Below are positions 25,651-34,132 of a stretch of DNA of 64,000 nucleotides, one piece after another. The notes beneath the pieces were generated by a model that saw only the letters and a list, made by a program, of their open reading frames with translations, searched no databases and was not told the origin of the DNA. Source of the stretch: Bacteroidales bacterium M2 (lineage in GTDB: Bacteria; Bacteroidota; Bacteroidia; Bacteroidales; Muribaculaceae); NCBI GenBank assembly GCA_001689415.1, contig LUJM01000096.1, positions 32,991-96,990 of the forward strand. The letters are read 5' to 3'. Made by a program: the position numbers and the translations under genes. Position 1 is the first letter of the stretch; every line of letters starts with the position of its first letter.

Positions 25651-26750
25651 CACGCTTCCAATTCGTCTTCGCGGGTGCTGATGTATTGGTCGTAGTAGGC
25701 CAAGAGCAGTGTTGTCAGGGGCAAGGCTATAATCAGGCCGATGAAGCCGAGCAGTGTGCCCCATACCGACAGGGACAGCAAAATAATGGCAGGGTTGAGG
25801 CCCATTGCCTTACCCATAATCTTGGGGGTAAGGAAGAAATCCTGAATGCACTGAACGATGATATATACAGCCATTGTAGCCCACCAGATATTCCAGAACT
25901 CGACGTTGCTGTCGACCGAACATACAAGACATAGCAAGGTCGAGGGTACAAGCGATATCAATTGCAGGTACGGTACCATATTGAGCAGGCCGATAAATAA
26001 GCCCAGCACGACAGCCATTGGCAAACCTATGATGCTGAAACCTATGCTAAACAGTATTCCTACAATAAAAGCTACCAAAGCCTGACCACGGAAATAATGG
26101 TTCATTGATTCTTTGACATCACTAAAGATGCGGAATGTGGTATTGCGATATTTGGGTGGAACCATGCGGCGGAAGCCCTTGATGAGGCGTTCGTAATCGA
26201 GCATTATAAATACCACATACAAAAGCACTATAAACCAACTAAATACACCCATTACAAAGTCGTAGCCACCAACAATAAACGAGCCCAACGTATCGAAAAA
26301 AGATTGAACATCCTGACGAGTCAATTCCTTAGATATCCTATCAAGATCGATACTTTCACGGATGAAATTATGAATCGAATCGGGAATGAAGCTCACATGC
26401 GTTCCATTTTCGGTATAATGCCTTATAAAGTCGGCCACCTGGTGCATCTCGTGTAGAATCGAGGGCACGAAGAATACACCAAGCGCAACGATTACCAAAA
26501 CACACTCGAACAGCGTCATCATAATCGGCAACCACCTGTTTTTGACGCCGAGTAAGCGCTTGTTGTATTGCACAAAAGGCTCTAACAAATAAGCAATCAG
26601 CCAAGCAACAAGGAATGGCAGTAGCACCGACCTGAGCTCGTTGACAAGCCAAACAGCCGCCACAAGTGTAGCAATCGTTATCAACATGCGCACAACGCGG
26701 TCAAAAGTAAAAGGCCTCTGGGCCGGATTCTGCTCTATATTTTTAGTCAT
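25650..26750 (-). CDS. AI-2E family transporter (PerM/YhhT type)
   Basis: AI-2E family proteins are integral membrane exporters; members have been linked to autoinducer-2 export or Na+/H+ exchange, so the substrate here is open. The 366-residue product has an N-terminal membrane pair (about 20-70), a third segment near 85-105, a soluble middle region, and a block of C-terminal hydrophobic segments with the typical RGQALVAFIVGILFSIGFSI, NMVPYLQLISLVPS and PKIMGKAMGLNPAIILLSL. The frame extends back to 26792, but MTKNIEQNPAQ at 26750 is the expected hydrophilic start. It is transcribed towards the etf operon and shares the terminator region with it. Confidence 0.9.
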   Translation of the reverse strand: MTKNIEQNPAQRPFTFDRVVRMLITIATLVAAVWLVNELRSVLLPFLVAWLIAYLLEPFVQYNKRLLGVKNRWLPIMMTLFECVLVIVALGVFFVPSILHEMHQVADFIRHYTENGTHVSFIPDSIHNFIRESIDLDRISKELTRQDVQSFFDTLGSFIVGGYDFVMGVFSWFIVLLYVVFIMLDYERLIKGFRRMVPPKYRNTTFRIFSDVKESMNHYFRGQALVAFIVGILFSIGFSIIGLPMAVVLGLFIGLLNMVPYLQLISLVPSTLLCLVCSVDSNVEFWNIWWATMAVYIIVQCIQDFFLTPKIMGKAMGLNPAIILLSLSVWGTLLGFIGLIIALPLTTLLLAYYDQYISTREDELEA

Positions 26751-27006
26751 TTCGAAGTACAAAAAAGGTCTTTGTGATGCCAGAAATATCAATTATTAAA
26801 CTCCGGGCTTGCAATGTAGCACTTAAGTAACTCTTAAAAATTAGTTTATATTATTAAGATTCACTGTTTCTTGATATGGCTGCGGCGCTTTTTGCTTTCA
26901 TAATCAGTCGTGTAGAGAGCCATACTCCTTCGTATTCTATCAAAAAACTCTCGAATAATCCTTAAAAATCACTCGCTGCTAATTTTTGCGAGTTACTTAG
27001 TACTGC

Positions 27007-27034
27007 CAAAATTACAAAATATTTCGTAATTTTG
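27007..27034 (+). promoter_or_regulatory. promoter -7 box inside an inverted repeat
   Basis: CAAAATTAC (27007-27015) and GTAATTTTG (27026-27034) are perfect 9-base arms with a 10-base spacer. The right arm contains TAATTTTG (27027-27034), which is the -7 box for the MFS gene. A repressor bound to the palindrome would cover the promoter. The leader to the ATG is about 90 bases. Confidence 0.5.
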
Positions 27035-27043
27035 CAGCAAATC

Positions 27044-27063
27044 TAATCTCATTCTTGAGATTA
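27044..27063 (+). promoter_or_regulatory. small hairpin in the MFS gene leader
   Basis: TAATCTCA (27044-27051) and TGAGATTA (27056-27063) form a perfect 8-bp stem with a four-base loop, just after the predicted transcription start. It may be an operator or an mRNA 5' hairpin. Confidence 0.4.
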
Positions 27064-27130
27064 ATATATCAGTCCAATCATTATATTCAAAAATCAATTG
27101 ACGAAAATTTAAACACCAATCAATAAAAAA

Positions 27131-28831
27131 ATGAAAAAAAACTTGACAGTGACACTGCGCGACAAAGCATGGGCACGCTGGACGGCGCTTGGCCTCCTTG
27201 CCTTTGCAATGTTCTGCTCGTACATTTTCATGGATATCCTTTCGCCTATCAAGGATCTCCTACAGTCGACCCGAGGCTGGGACTCAACAGCATTTGGTAC
27301 GATGCAAGGTTCTGAAACCTTCCTCAACGTATTTATCTTCTTCCTCATATTCGCAGGTATCATCCTCGATAAGATGGGCGTACGCTTCACAGCAGTGCTA
27401 TCAGGCGCTGTTATGCTTGTTGGCGCAACAATCAACTGGTATGCTCTTACCGACCAGTTCCTTGCCAGCAACCTTGCAGTATGGTTTACCGAACACCTCA
27501 ACTATATCCCCGGCTTTGACGAGCTCGGAATCTCACCCTTCTATGAAGGGATGCCCGCTTCGGCCAAATTCAGTGCCATTGGCTTTATGATCTTTGGCTG
27601 TGGTGTAGAAATGGCCGGTATCACAGTAAGCCGTGGTATTGTGAAATGGTTCAAGGGACGCGAAATGGCTATGGCCATGGGCTCTGAAATGGCACTTGCC
27701 CGCCTGGGTGTAGGCACATGTATGATTTTCTCGCCACTTGTAGCTAACTTCGGCGGCGAAGTGAGTGTGTCGCGCTCAGTAGCATTTGGCGTGGTGCTTC
27801 TTCTCATCGCACTTATGATGTTTGTTGTCTACTTCTTTATGGACAAGAAACTCGACGCACAGACCGGCGAGGGCGAGGAAAAGGACGAACCGTTCAAGAT
27901 TTCAGACCTTGGTAAAATCCTGTCGAGCTGGGCATTCTGGCTCGTGGCACTGCTTTGCGTACTTTACTACTCAGCTATCTTCCCCTTCCAGAAATATGCA
28001 GTAAACATGCTGCAGTGCAACCTTACCCTCAACCCCGAAGGTGTAGGCGAATTCTGGCAGAGCGACCTTGCCACATATATTCAGTATGTGATTATGCTTA
28101 TCGTAGCCATTGGTTCGTTTGCATTCAGTTTCTCTAAAGAAAATAGAATCAAAGTGCCTGCACTCACAGTAGCAGTAATTTCACTTGTGGTATATTGCGT
28201 TATGGGCTACATGCGCCAGAGTGCAGCAGCTATCTTTGCCGTTTTCCCATTGCTTGCAGTGGGTATCACCCCTATCCTCGGCAACTATGTAGACCATAAA
28301 GGCAAGGCAGCATCGATGCTGATTTTCGGCTCATTGCTTCTTATTATCTGCCACCTTACATTTGCGTTTATCCTGCCGATGTTCAAGGGCAATGATGTCG
28401 GCGGTGTAATCGTGGCCTATATCACAATTCTCGTGCTCGGAGCCAGCTTCTCACTCGTACCCGCGTCGCTATGGCCGAGCGTGCCCAAGCTTGTAGATGC
28501 CAAAATCATCGGTTCGGCCTATGCTCTTATATTCTGGATTCAGAATATCGGTCTTTGGCTCTTCCCCTTGCTTATCGGTAAGGTTCTCGATGCAACAAAC
28601 ACCGATATTGTATCGGATGTAAACGCCGGTCTTATGACAGCCGAAGAGGCAGCTGTAAGCTACAATTACACATGGCCTCTGGTAATGCTTGCCTGCCTTG
28701 GTGTAGCCGCCCTCATCCTCGGCCTCATCCTCAAAGGTGTAGATGCAAAACGCCATATCGGCCTCGAACTGCCCAACATCGCCCCCTCGGCTGAAGTTGC
28801 AGAATCAGAAATCGAATCAGCAGAAGAATAA
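27131..28831 (+). CDS. major facilitator superfamily transporter
   Basis: This 566-residue membrane protein has about 12 hydrophobic segments. In the first half are a GTMQGSETFLNVFIFFLIFA helix and a DKMGVRF loop, the equivalent of the MFS loop-2 motif. A long central cytoplasmic loop (about 235-265, rich in D, E and K) separates the two halves, and the C-terminal half contains GNYVDHKGKAAS and SLVPASLWPSVPKLV. The C-terminal tail is acidic. I cannot deduce a substrate. The segment after the third membrane helix (about 95-145, GATINWYALTDQ and following) is unusually long for an MFS protein. The gene is monocistronic, with a palindrome over its promoter and a terminator behind. Confidence 0.88.
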   Translation: MKKNLTVTLRDKAWARWTALGLLAFAMFCSYIFMDILSPIKDLLQSTRGWDSTAFGTMQGSETFLNVFIFFLIFAGIILDKMGVRFTAVLSGAVMLVGATINWYALTDQFLASNLAVWFTEHLNYIPGFDELGISPFYEGMPASAKFSAIGFMIFGCGVEMAGITVSRGIVKWFKGREMAMAMGSEMALARLGVGTCMIFSPLVANFGGEVSVSRSVAFGVVLLLIALMMFVVYFFMDKKLDAQTGEGEEKDEPFKISDLGKILSSWAFWLVALLCVLYYSAIFPFQKYAVNMLQCNLTLNPEGVGEFWQSDLATYIQYVIMLIVAIGSFAFSFSKENRIKVPALTVAVISLVVYCVMGYMRQSAAAIFAVFPLLAVGITPILGNYVDHKGKAASMLIFGSLLLIICHLTFAFILPMFKGNDVGGVIVAYITILVLGASFSLVPASLWPSVPKLVDAKIIGSAYALIFWIQNIGLWLFPLLIGKVLDATNTDIVSDVNAGLMTAEEAAVSYNYTWPLVMLACLGVAALILGLILKGVDAKRHIGLELPNIAPSAEVAESEIESAEE

Positions 28832-28877
28832 TTGACTTTATATCACAAGTCAGCTACAAACGATTTTAGGACTTAGT

Positions 28878-28913
28878 AAAAAACGGCAACCAATTGCGGT
28901 TGTCGTTTTTTTT
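28878..28913 (+). terminator. rho-independent terminator after the MFS gene
   Basis: AAAAAACGGCAACC (28878-28891) pairs with GGTTGTCGTTTTT (28898-28910), with one G-T wobble and a 6-base loop, followed by further T. Confidence 0.9.
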
Positions 28914-29060
28914 ATTTGGAACTCCTCGAATTCGAGGGGTTTGAAAGGGCTTGAAATGACTAACGAAATATGTTTAATCCAAAAAACATGACACTATTAC
29001 AGTACTTATGCAGATATTACGTTAAAAAAGGAATGATAGAAAATGGCTTGTTATTTGTTT

Positions 29061-29091
29061 TTTGGCTTTTGGCCTAATTTTTGTATATTTG
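29061..29091 (+). promoter_or_regulatory. promoter of the plsC-like operon
   Basis: TTTG at 29061-29064 and TATATTTG at 29084-29091 are exact -33 and -7 matches with a 19-base spacer. The leader before the ATG at 29115 is about 20 bases. Confidence 0.8.
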
Positions 29092-29114
29092 CATGATATA
29101 AGCAAGTTTATCCG

Positions 29115-29831
29115 ATGAAACTGATATTATACTATATCTACTTCATATTAATAGCAGCGCCACTGTTGCTGAGTATCACTATATTAGCTGCAACACTGAC
29201 CATTGTTGGCAGCGCACTTGGCGGAGGCCGTATATTTGGTTACTGGCCCGGAGCGATATGGGGCCGTTTGTTCTGTATTCTTTCCTTAGTCAGGGTAAAA
29301 GTACGCGGTCGCGACAATATATCACGCGGACAAAGCTATGTATTCGTAGCCAACCACCAGGGAGCATTCGACATATTTTCGATTTACGGTTATCTGGGAC
29401 ATAATTTCCGCTGGATGATGAAGAAGAGCCTTGAGCGTATACCATTAGTTGGCTACAGCTGCAAGGTATCAGGACATATATTCGTAGATAATTCGAGACC
29501 TTCTGCCGTACGCACCACAATGCAGACCGCCGAGCAACGCCTCGCCGGAGGAATGTCGGTTGTAGTCTTCCCTGAAGGTTCACGCACCCTCGACGGTCGT
29601 ATGCACGCTTTCCGTCGCGGTGCATTTACCCTTGCCGTAGAATTCGGACTACCGGTAGTGCCCATTACAATCGACGGGGCATACCGAGTGCTACGCCGCG
29701 ACTCGTGGTTATTACACCCGGGCACTATCATACTGACAATTCACAAACCTATCGAGGCTCCCGAAGGAGGCCGTCATGAATTGGCCGACCTCATGGAGAA
29801 ATCCTACAAAGCCATCGAGAGCGCCCTATGA
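29115..29831 (+). CDS. 1-acyl-sn-glycerol-3-phosphate acyltransferase (PlsC family)
   Basis: PlsC-type enzymes add the second fatty acid to lysophosphatidate on the way to phosphatidate. The 238-residue product has an N-terminal hydrophobic region (about 1-35), the catalytic NHQGAFD motif (NHx4D; His81, Asp86), VSGHIFVDNS, and the substrate-binding FPEGSRTLDG near residue 154, followed by LPVVPITIDGA. Length matches. It opens a five-gene operon and overlaps the next gene by four bases (ATGA). It might also acylate another lysolipid, as several paralogues are common in Bacteroidota. Confidence 0.92.
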   Translation: MKLILYYIYFILIAAPLLLSITILAATLTIVGSALGGGRIFGYWPGAIWGRLFCILSLVRVKVRGRDNISRGQSYVFVANHQGAFDIFSIYGYLGHNFRWMMKKSLERIPLVGYSCKVSGHIFVDNSRPSAVRTTMQTAEQRLAGGMSVVVFPEGSRTLDGRMHAFRRGAFTLAVEFGLPVVPITIDGAYRVLRRDSWLLHPGTIILTIHKPIEAPEGGRHELADLMEKSYKAIESAL

Positions 29832-30298
29832 CATCAACGGACATCTACAAAGTGCCCGCTTCGGTGTATGCAATGATATATCTCAGGAAGCACTGCACCA
29901 TACCGGCTGTAGTGTTCGTTATGTTGCTTGCGATAGCGTTTATCGCAGGCTTCAACGACGTGCGCTGGTGGCTGATCGGACTTATGTCGATTTTTGTTGT
30001 ATCCCCAATGGCTGTATCAATGGCCTGGTTTATCGCTACCGGCCGCAAGGATTTGGCCATACGCCTCCACCCACAGAGCATAGAGACCGACGGCAAATCA
30101 ATAACAGTGAGTTTCTACCCATTTGAATATGACGATGAGAACTTGCAAGCGATAGACTCTGTTGTTATAGATAGACATAATATTTCAACTATCGTATATG
30201 GCAGCAAGTATACACGCATATCGCTGCAACAAGACAAACCATTCGATTTTTTATTAATACCCAACGAGGCCCAGCCCCAGTCTACTATATTTGAATAA
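29828..30298 (+). CDS. unknown two-span membrane protein
   Basis: The 156-residue product is not recognised. It has two adjacent hydrophobic segments (about 22-41 and 46-68) followed by a soluble beta-rich tail of about 85 residues. That is the general layout of small bacterial proteins with a PH-like domain after two membrane helices, but I cannot confirm this. It overlaps both neighbours (four bases with the acyltransferase, one base TAATG with the TPR gene), so its synthesis is probably translationally coupled to them. Confidence 0.78.
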   Translation: MTSTDIYKVPASVYAMIYLRKHCTIPAVVFVMLLAIAFIAGFNDVRWWLIGLMSIFVVSPMAVSMAWFIATGRKDLAIRLHPQSIETDGKSITVSFYPFEYDDENLQAIDSVVIDRHNISTIVYGSKYTRISLQQDKPFDFLLIPNEAQPQSTIFE

Positions 30299-32481
30299 TG
30301 ACAAACTCTCCCATAATAAATAAACAGCTACTCACAGGAGCCCGATTCGAGCTCGAAAGGTACAATTTACGCAAATCGCTGTCGATGCTCAAACGCCTGG
30401 CCGACAAATTAAGGAGCCGGGAAATATCAAAAAATATCGACAGTATTGAAGCACGGTACTTCTATATGCTGCGTTTCATTGCCGATCATCCGTCGTCGGC
30501 CAAGATGTCGGAAATCAAGTCTATTACCGACGACATCAAGTCTATATTGTCCGACCTTGACCGAGCTATCGAATCACAAAACGACAGCCTTTACGCATCG
30601 CAGCTACGTTTTGAGAGCCTCCGCCCCGAAGAGAACATTCAGAGTATCATCAGCGATTACCTCTCGGAAGCCGAGCGTCTCCGCACCGATGTAGCCTCGC
30701 TTACCGATAGCCGAGGACGGTCGAAGCTCGAACGTCTTGCATGCGATATCTTCAACCGACTCTGGACTGCATACCGATTAGACAGCGAAACTGCACGCCT
30801 TATTGCCGACCTGATAGATGACGAGAGCATACAGGCATCTCATCGTGAATTATGGGTCAACGCTCTCGGTCTTGCCTTGTGCTATTATCGCGAGCCGGAG
30901 ATACTCGACATAATGTACGGCGCAGTTAGGAATCCGAACAGGCGCATATGTATTTCCGCCGCAGTATGGCTCATAATCATTGCCGGTATTTTTCATGACA
31001 AACTCGAGGACGGCGATTACCCTGCCATTGTGACAGCCGTAGAAGAATACGCCAATCTGAACCTGCTTGATATATATAAAACCATACTCAATAATATCAA
31101 AGGTGGCGAGAGCGATTTCTTTATGGATATCGCCCAACTAAGCCAACGCCTGAAAGGCATCGACCCGAGTAATCCTGAATCGATTAAGAACATCGACTTG
31201 AGCAGCGATGATTACGATAGGATAAACCGCTTCAACAAGGCACAGGCAGGCGGCGCTGACGTATTTGGCAACAGTATAGGACGAATGCGCCACTTCCCGT
31301 TTTTCGCTCAGCTGCCCAACTGGTTCCTTCCGTTCGATACCCAGCACAGCGCACTGGCAGAAATTACCGATGGCGAAGGCGCGGAAATAGCCGAATCAAT
31401 CGCGATGATGCCCACTATCGCCGACAGCGATAAATATGCGCTATTGCTATCGATGAGCCAGATGCCGGCATCGATGCGCAATCAGGCCATGATTGCCATG
31501 GTCGACAGCATGAGGTCGGTATCGGATACACCCGAATATCGCGAGGCAATGAGCGAACTGTCAAAGATACCTGATTCGGCGCTGATAGCCAATCAGATCC
31601 ACACCCTGATGCGCTTTGTCAATTCCTTTGCCAAGGCGAGCGAGTTTCCGTTTGTTATCAGGTGGACTCCCGGCGCATTTCTCGAATCGAATGCGCTTAG
31701 CCACATAATGACGGACGATAAGATACTCGACCTTGCCAATTACACAGCTAAGCTCGGGCTGCATGACACTGCTATCGAATTATTCGAAAGCATAGAGAAC
31801 CGCAACCCCGACATCATGACAGTGGATGATTATGAGGCATTTGCCGAGCTACTTGCTGCATATAAAGATGACAAACAGAGTCTTGCCAAAGCATCGGAGT
31901 ATCTGGCGCTGGTCCTGCAAAACAAACGCGACAGAAAAGACCTTGCCGTAAAGCTGGCTAAGGTTTATCTCGAACTTGACAATCCTGAGCAATGTATCCA
32001 AACCCTTCAGGCAGCCGACCTTGTCAATAGCAACGAATCCGATGCCCTTGCGCTACTTGCCGACGCCTACATTGCCGAAAATAAGTTTGCAGAGGCTATC
32101 GAAATCCTTCACCAGATAGATTATATACAGCCCGAAAACAAGGATGCCAAATACAAACTTGCTCGTACATACCTATTGGACAATCATCCTGTTGAGTGCT
32201 ACGAAATAATAGCAGACATACGGACAGATAACTCCGGTCGTGCCGAGCTTGAGGCTATATCTTTGTGGCTCAGCGGACATACCGACAAAGCAATATCAAT
32301 CATCGAAAGCGTATTGCCGTCAGACGAAGAAGATGCAGAAAAGCATATCGACGACTTGGCCAAAAGTATCGCCGGCCTATCGCCCTATCCGGTAGGACGT
32401 GATTCGGCATATGCCGGTCTGTTGACGCTGCCCGATGTAATCCGCTACCGCCTCCAAGGCTCACAATTCGGAAATCTTTAA
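30298..32481 (+). CDS. large TPR-containing protein of unknown function
   Basis: The 727-residue product has no signal peptide and is predicted to be cytoplasmic. The first 300 residues are helical and charged, with heptad-like stretches. Residues about 465-660 carry tetratricopeptide-type repeats with the usual A/G/Y/P spacing, for example LALLADAYIAENKFAEAIEI followed by DAKYKLARTYLLDNHPVECY. Residues about 325-460 form another helical block. TPRs mediate protein-protein contacts. Conservation of this protein beside a lipid acyltransferase and a DUF4293 membrane protein would hint at an envelope role, but nothing in the sequence shows an enzymatic function. Confidence 0.82.
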   Translation: MTNSPIINKQLLTGARFELERYNLRKSLSMLKRLADKLRSREISKNIDSIEARYFYMLRFIADHPSSAKMSEIKSITDDIKSILSDLDRAIESQNDSLYASQLRFESLRPEENIQSIISDYLSEAERLRTDVASLTDSRGRSKLERLACDIFNRLWTAYRLDSETARLIADLIDDESIQASHRELWVNALGLALCYYREPEILDIMYGAVRNPNRRICISAAVWLIIIAGIFHDKLEDGDYPAIVTAVEEYANLNLLDIYKTILNNIKGGESDFFMDIAQLSQRLKGIDPSNPESIKNIDLSSDDYDRINRFNKAQAGGADVFGNSIGRMRHFPFFAQLPNWFLPFDTQHSALAEITDGEGAEIAESIAMMPTIADSDKYALLLSMSQMPASMRNQAMIAMVDSMRSVSDTPEYREAMSELSKIPDSALIANQIHTLMRFVNSFAKASEFPFVIRWTPGAFLESNALSHIMTDDKILDLANYTAKLGLHDTAIELFESIENRNPDIMTVDDYEAFAELLAAYKDDKQSLAKASEYLALVLQNKRDRKDLAVKLAKVYLELDNPEQCIQTLQAADLVNSNESDALALLADAYIAENKFAEAIEILHQIDYIQPENKDAKYKLARTYLLDNHPVECYEIIADIRTDNSGRAELEAISLWLSGHTDKAISIIESVLPSDEEDAEKHIDDLAKSIAGLSPYPVGRDSAYAGLLTLPDVIRYRLQGSQFGNL

Positions 32482-32502
32482 CATAAACACTTCATAATTA
32501 TT

Positions 32503-32925
32503 ATGGTAATCCAACGTTGGCAGAGCGTACTGCTACTCATTGCCGTGGTGCTGATGTGTATCTTTTGCGCCACCCCCTACGCAACCGTCAAGGCTGTAGA
32601 AGCCTCGGAGCAAACACAGGTCTTTGTATCTGATGCACCGGTGTACCTTGTACTCAACATCGTCATAGCCGCGCTGCTGTTCATTGCAATCTTCTTGTTC
32701 AAGAACCTCAAGCTGCAGATGCGTGTAACCCTTATATCAATAGTGCTTATTGCGGCATCTATTGTTACCTGCGGTATCATGCTCTATACTAATATGCCTG
32801 ATGCGGCACTGATATGGACCGGCGGAGTGCTTTTGCTCATCGTTGCGCTGGTGTGTGCAGTTTTCGGCCTGCGTTTTATGCGTAAAGACCACAATCTCCT
32901 TCGCAGCTACGACAGACTCAGATGA
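32503..32925 (+). CDS. DUF4293-type membrane protein
   Basis: The 140-residue protein begins MVIQRWQSVLLLIAVVL and has four hydrophobic segments (about 7-25, 44-65, 73-93, 99-121) and a short basic, arginine-rich tail. This is the pattern of the Bacteroidota-specific DUF4293 family, whose members start MIQRxQ and lie in the inner membrane. No function is known for the family. It overlaps the methyltransferase gene by four bases and follows the TPR gene after 21 bases. Confidence 0.82.
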   Translation: MVIQRWQSVLLLIAVVLMCIFCATPYATVKAVEASEQTQVFVSDAPVYLVLNIVIAALLFIAIFLFKNLKLQMRVTLISIVLIAASIVTCGIMLYTNMPDAALIWTGGVLLLIVALVCAVFGLRFMRKDHNLLRSYDRLR

Positions 32926-34130
32926 CAGATAAGGAATTTGCATGGATTGAGGCTAATATAGCCGAGCGACCCGAAAAACTGCGGCTTGCAGTACACGGCC
33001 GCAACGACGGCATTGACTATGAATCTGCAATCACGCAGATTGAATGCCGACGAAAGTTTGCGACCAAGCTCCAGCAGACCTTGGCCTCGTTTCCGCGATT
33101 TCTATTTCCGTCAGTTCTTGCCGGCGAGCAGGCCACATCCGACCTGCTTGCCGACTACCACACATCACTTACCGGTAATTATAACAAGGTATTAGACCTA
33201 ACAGCCGGCCTCGGAATCGACATATTCCATATCGCTGTAGATGCTACCCAAGCGATAGCCGTAGAACTGGATCATGCACGCGCCGAAGCCCTTAAATATA
33301 ATGCCGCAGGTCTACGACTTGATAATGTCGATATTATAGAAGGCGATTGCATAGATTATATCGACAGATGCATTGCCGATAACACGTATTTTGATGCGGC
33401 ATTTATTGATCCGGCCCGCCGCGCAAGCGATGGCTCGCGAGTCTTCGCCCTTGCCGATTGCGAACCGGATATAGTAGCATTGCTACCAAAAGTACAAAAA
33501 ATTTGCAAGCGACTCATTATCAAAGCATCGCCCATGCTTGACATCACACATACGGTGAATGCACTGTCGGTGAAACCGTCGGTAATAGCAGCAGTAGGCA
33601 CCCCTATCGAATGTAAGGAGTTGCTGATTATAATCGACTTTGACCGAGAAGTCGAAGAAACAATTATCGAAGCTGTCACACTTAGCCGCGACGGCAATTC
33701 AACATTTTCATTTACCCGCAAAGAAGAAGAATCAGCTTCTGCACCAGCTCTCACCGCGCCGCTCAAAGCAGGAGATTACATTTACGAATCCTCTCCGGCA
33801 CTGATGAAAGCAGGCGCATTCAAACTTGTAGCATCGACATTCGGGCTATCGGTATTTCATCCGAATACGCGGCTATACTATTCAACCGATGCTATCGACG
33901 GATTTCCGGGCAGGCGCTACCGTGTAGTAGAGTGTATGCCTTATGCCTCGAAAGTGATAAAGCGCTTCAAATCAAAGTATCCGCGCATCGAAGTGGCTGT
34001 ACGAAATTTCGGTATAAGCGCCGACAATCTTAGAGCCAAACTCGGCGTACGCGACGGGGGCAGCCTAAGGCTTTACGGATATACAGATTCACGAACGGAA
34101 CAAATGCTTGCCGTGGTAGAGCATGCATAA
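32922..34130 (+). CDS. class I SAM-dependent methyltransferase with THUMP-like C-terminal domain
   Basis: The 402-residue product contains a Rossmann methyltransferase core: the SAM loop VLDLTAGLGIDIFHIA (about 89-104), the acidic EL motif AVELDHARAEAL, a DNVDIIEGD strand and the motif AFIDPARR near residue 161, which occupies the DPPY/NPPY position. The C-terminal part (about 300-400, GRRYRVVE ... FKSKYPRIEVAVRNFGISAD) fits the THUMP-like domain seen at the end of such Bacteroidota proteins. The target is probably RNA, but DNA cannot be excluded because of the DPxx motif. It is the last gene of the acyltransferase operon and converges tail to tail, with a two-base gap, on the calcium ATPase gene. 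Confidence 0.85.
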   Translation: MTDKEFAWIEANIAERPEKLRLAVHGRNDGIDYESAITQIECRRKFATKLQQTLASFPRFLFPSVLAGEQATSDLLADYHTSLTGNYNKVLDLTAGLGIDIFHIAVDATQAIAVELDHARAEALKYNAAGLRLDNVDIIEGDCIDYIDRCIADNTYFDAAFIDPARRASDGSRVFALADCEPDIVALLPKVQKICKRLIIKASPMLDITHTVNALSVKPSVIAAVGTPIECKELLIIIDFDREVEETIIEAVTLSRDGNSTFSFTRKEEESASAPALTAPLKAGDYIYESSPALMKAGAFKLVASTFGLSVFHPNTRLYYSTDAIDGFPGRRYRVVECMPYASKVIKRFKSKYPRIEVAVRNFGISADNLRAKLGVRDGGSLRLYGYTDSRTEQMLAVVEHA

Positions 34131-34132
34131 AC

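Larger units (their letters stand above)
26751..27130. other. 380-bp divergent intergenic region
   Basis: It separates the AI-2E transporter (minus) from the MFS gene (plus). Positions 27007-27063 contain two inverted repeats and a plus-strand -7 box. A 29-codon frame at 26876-26965 is not supported by anything else. No minus-strand TAnnTTTG box was found for the AI-2E gene. Confidence 0.6.

Noticed and set aside
26876..26965. 29-codon frame upstream of the MFS gene
   Set aside because: No promoter, no recognised sequence, and such length is common by chance.
28921..28940. Near-perfect 20-base palindrome centred on GAATTC behind the MFS terminator
   Set aside because: Single occurrence, no link to a promoter or gene; kept only as an observation.
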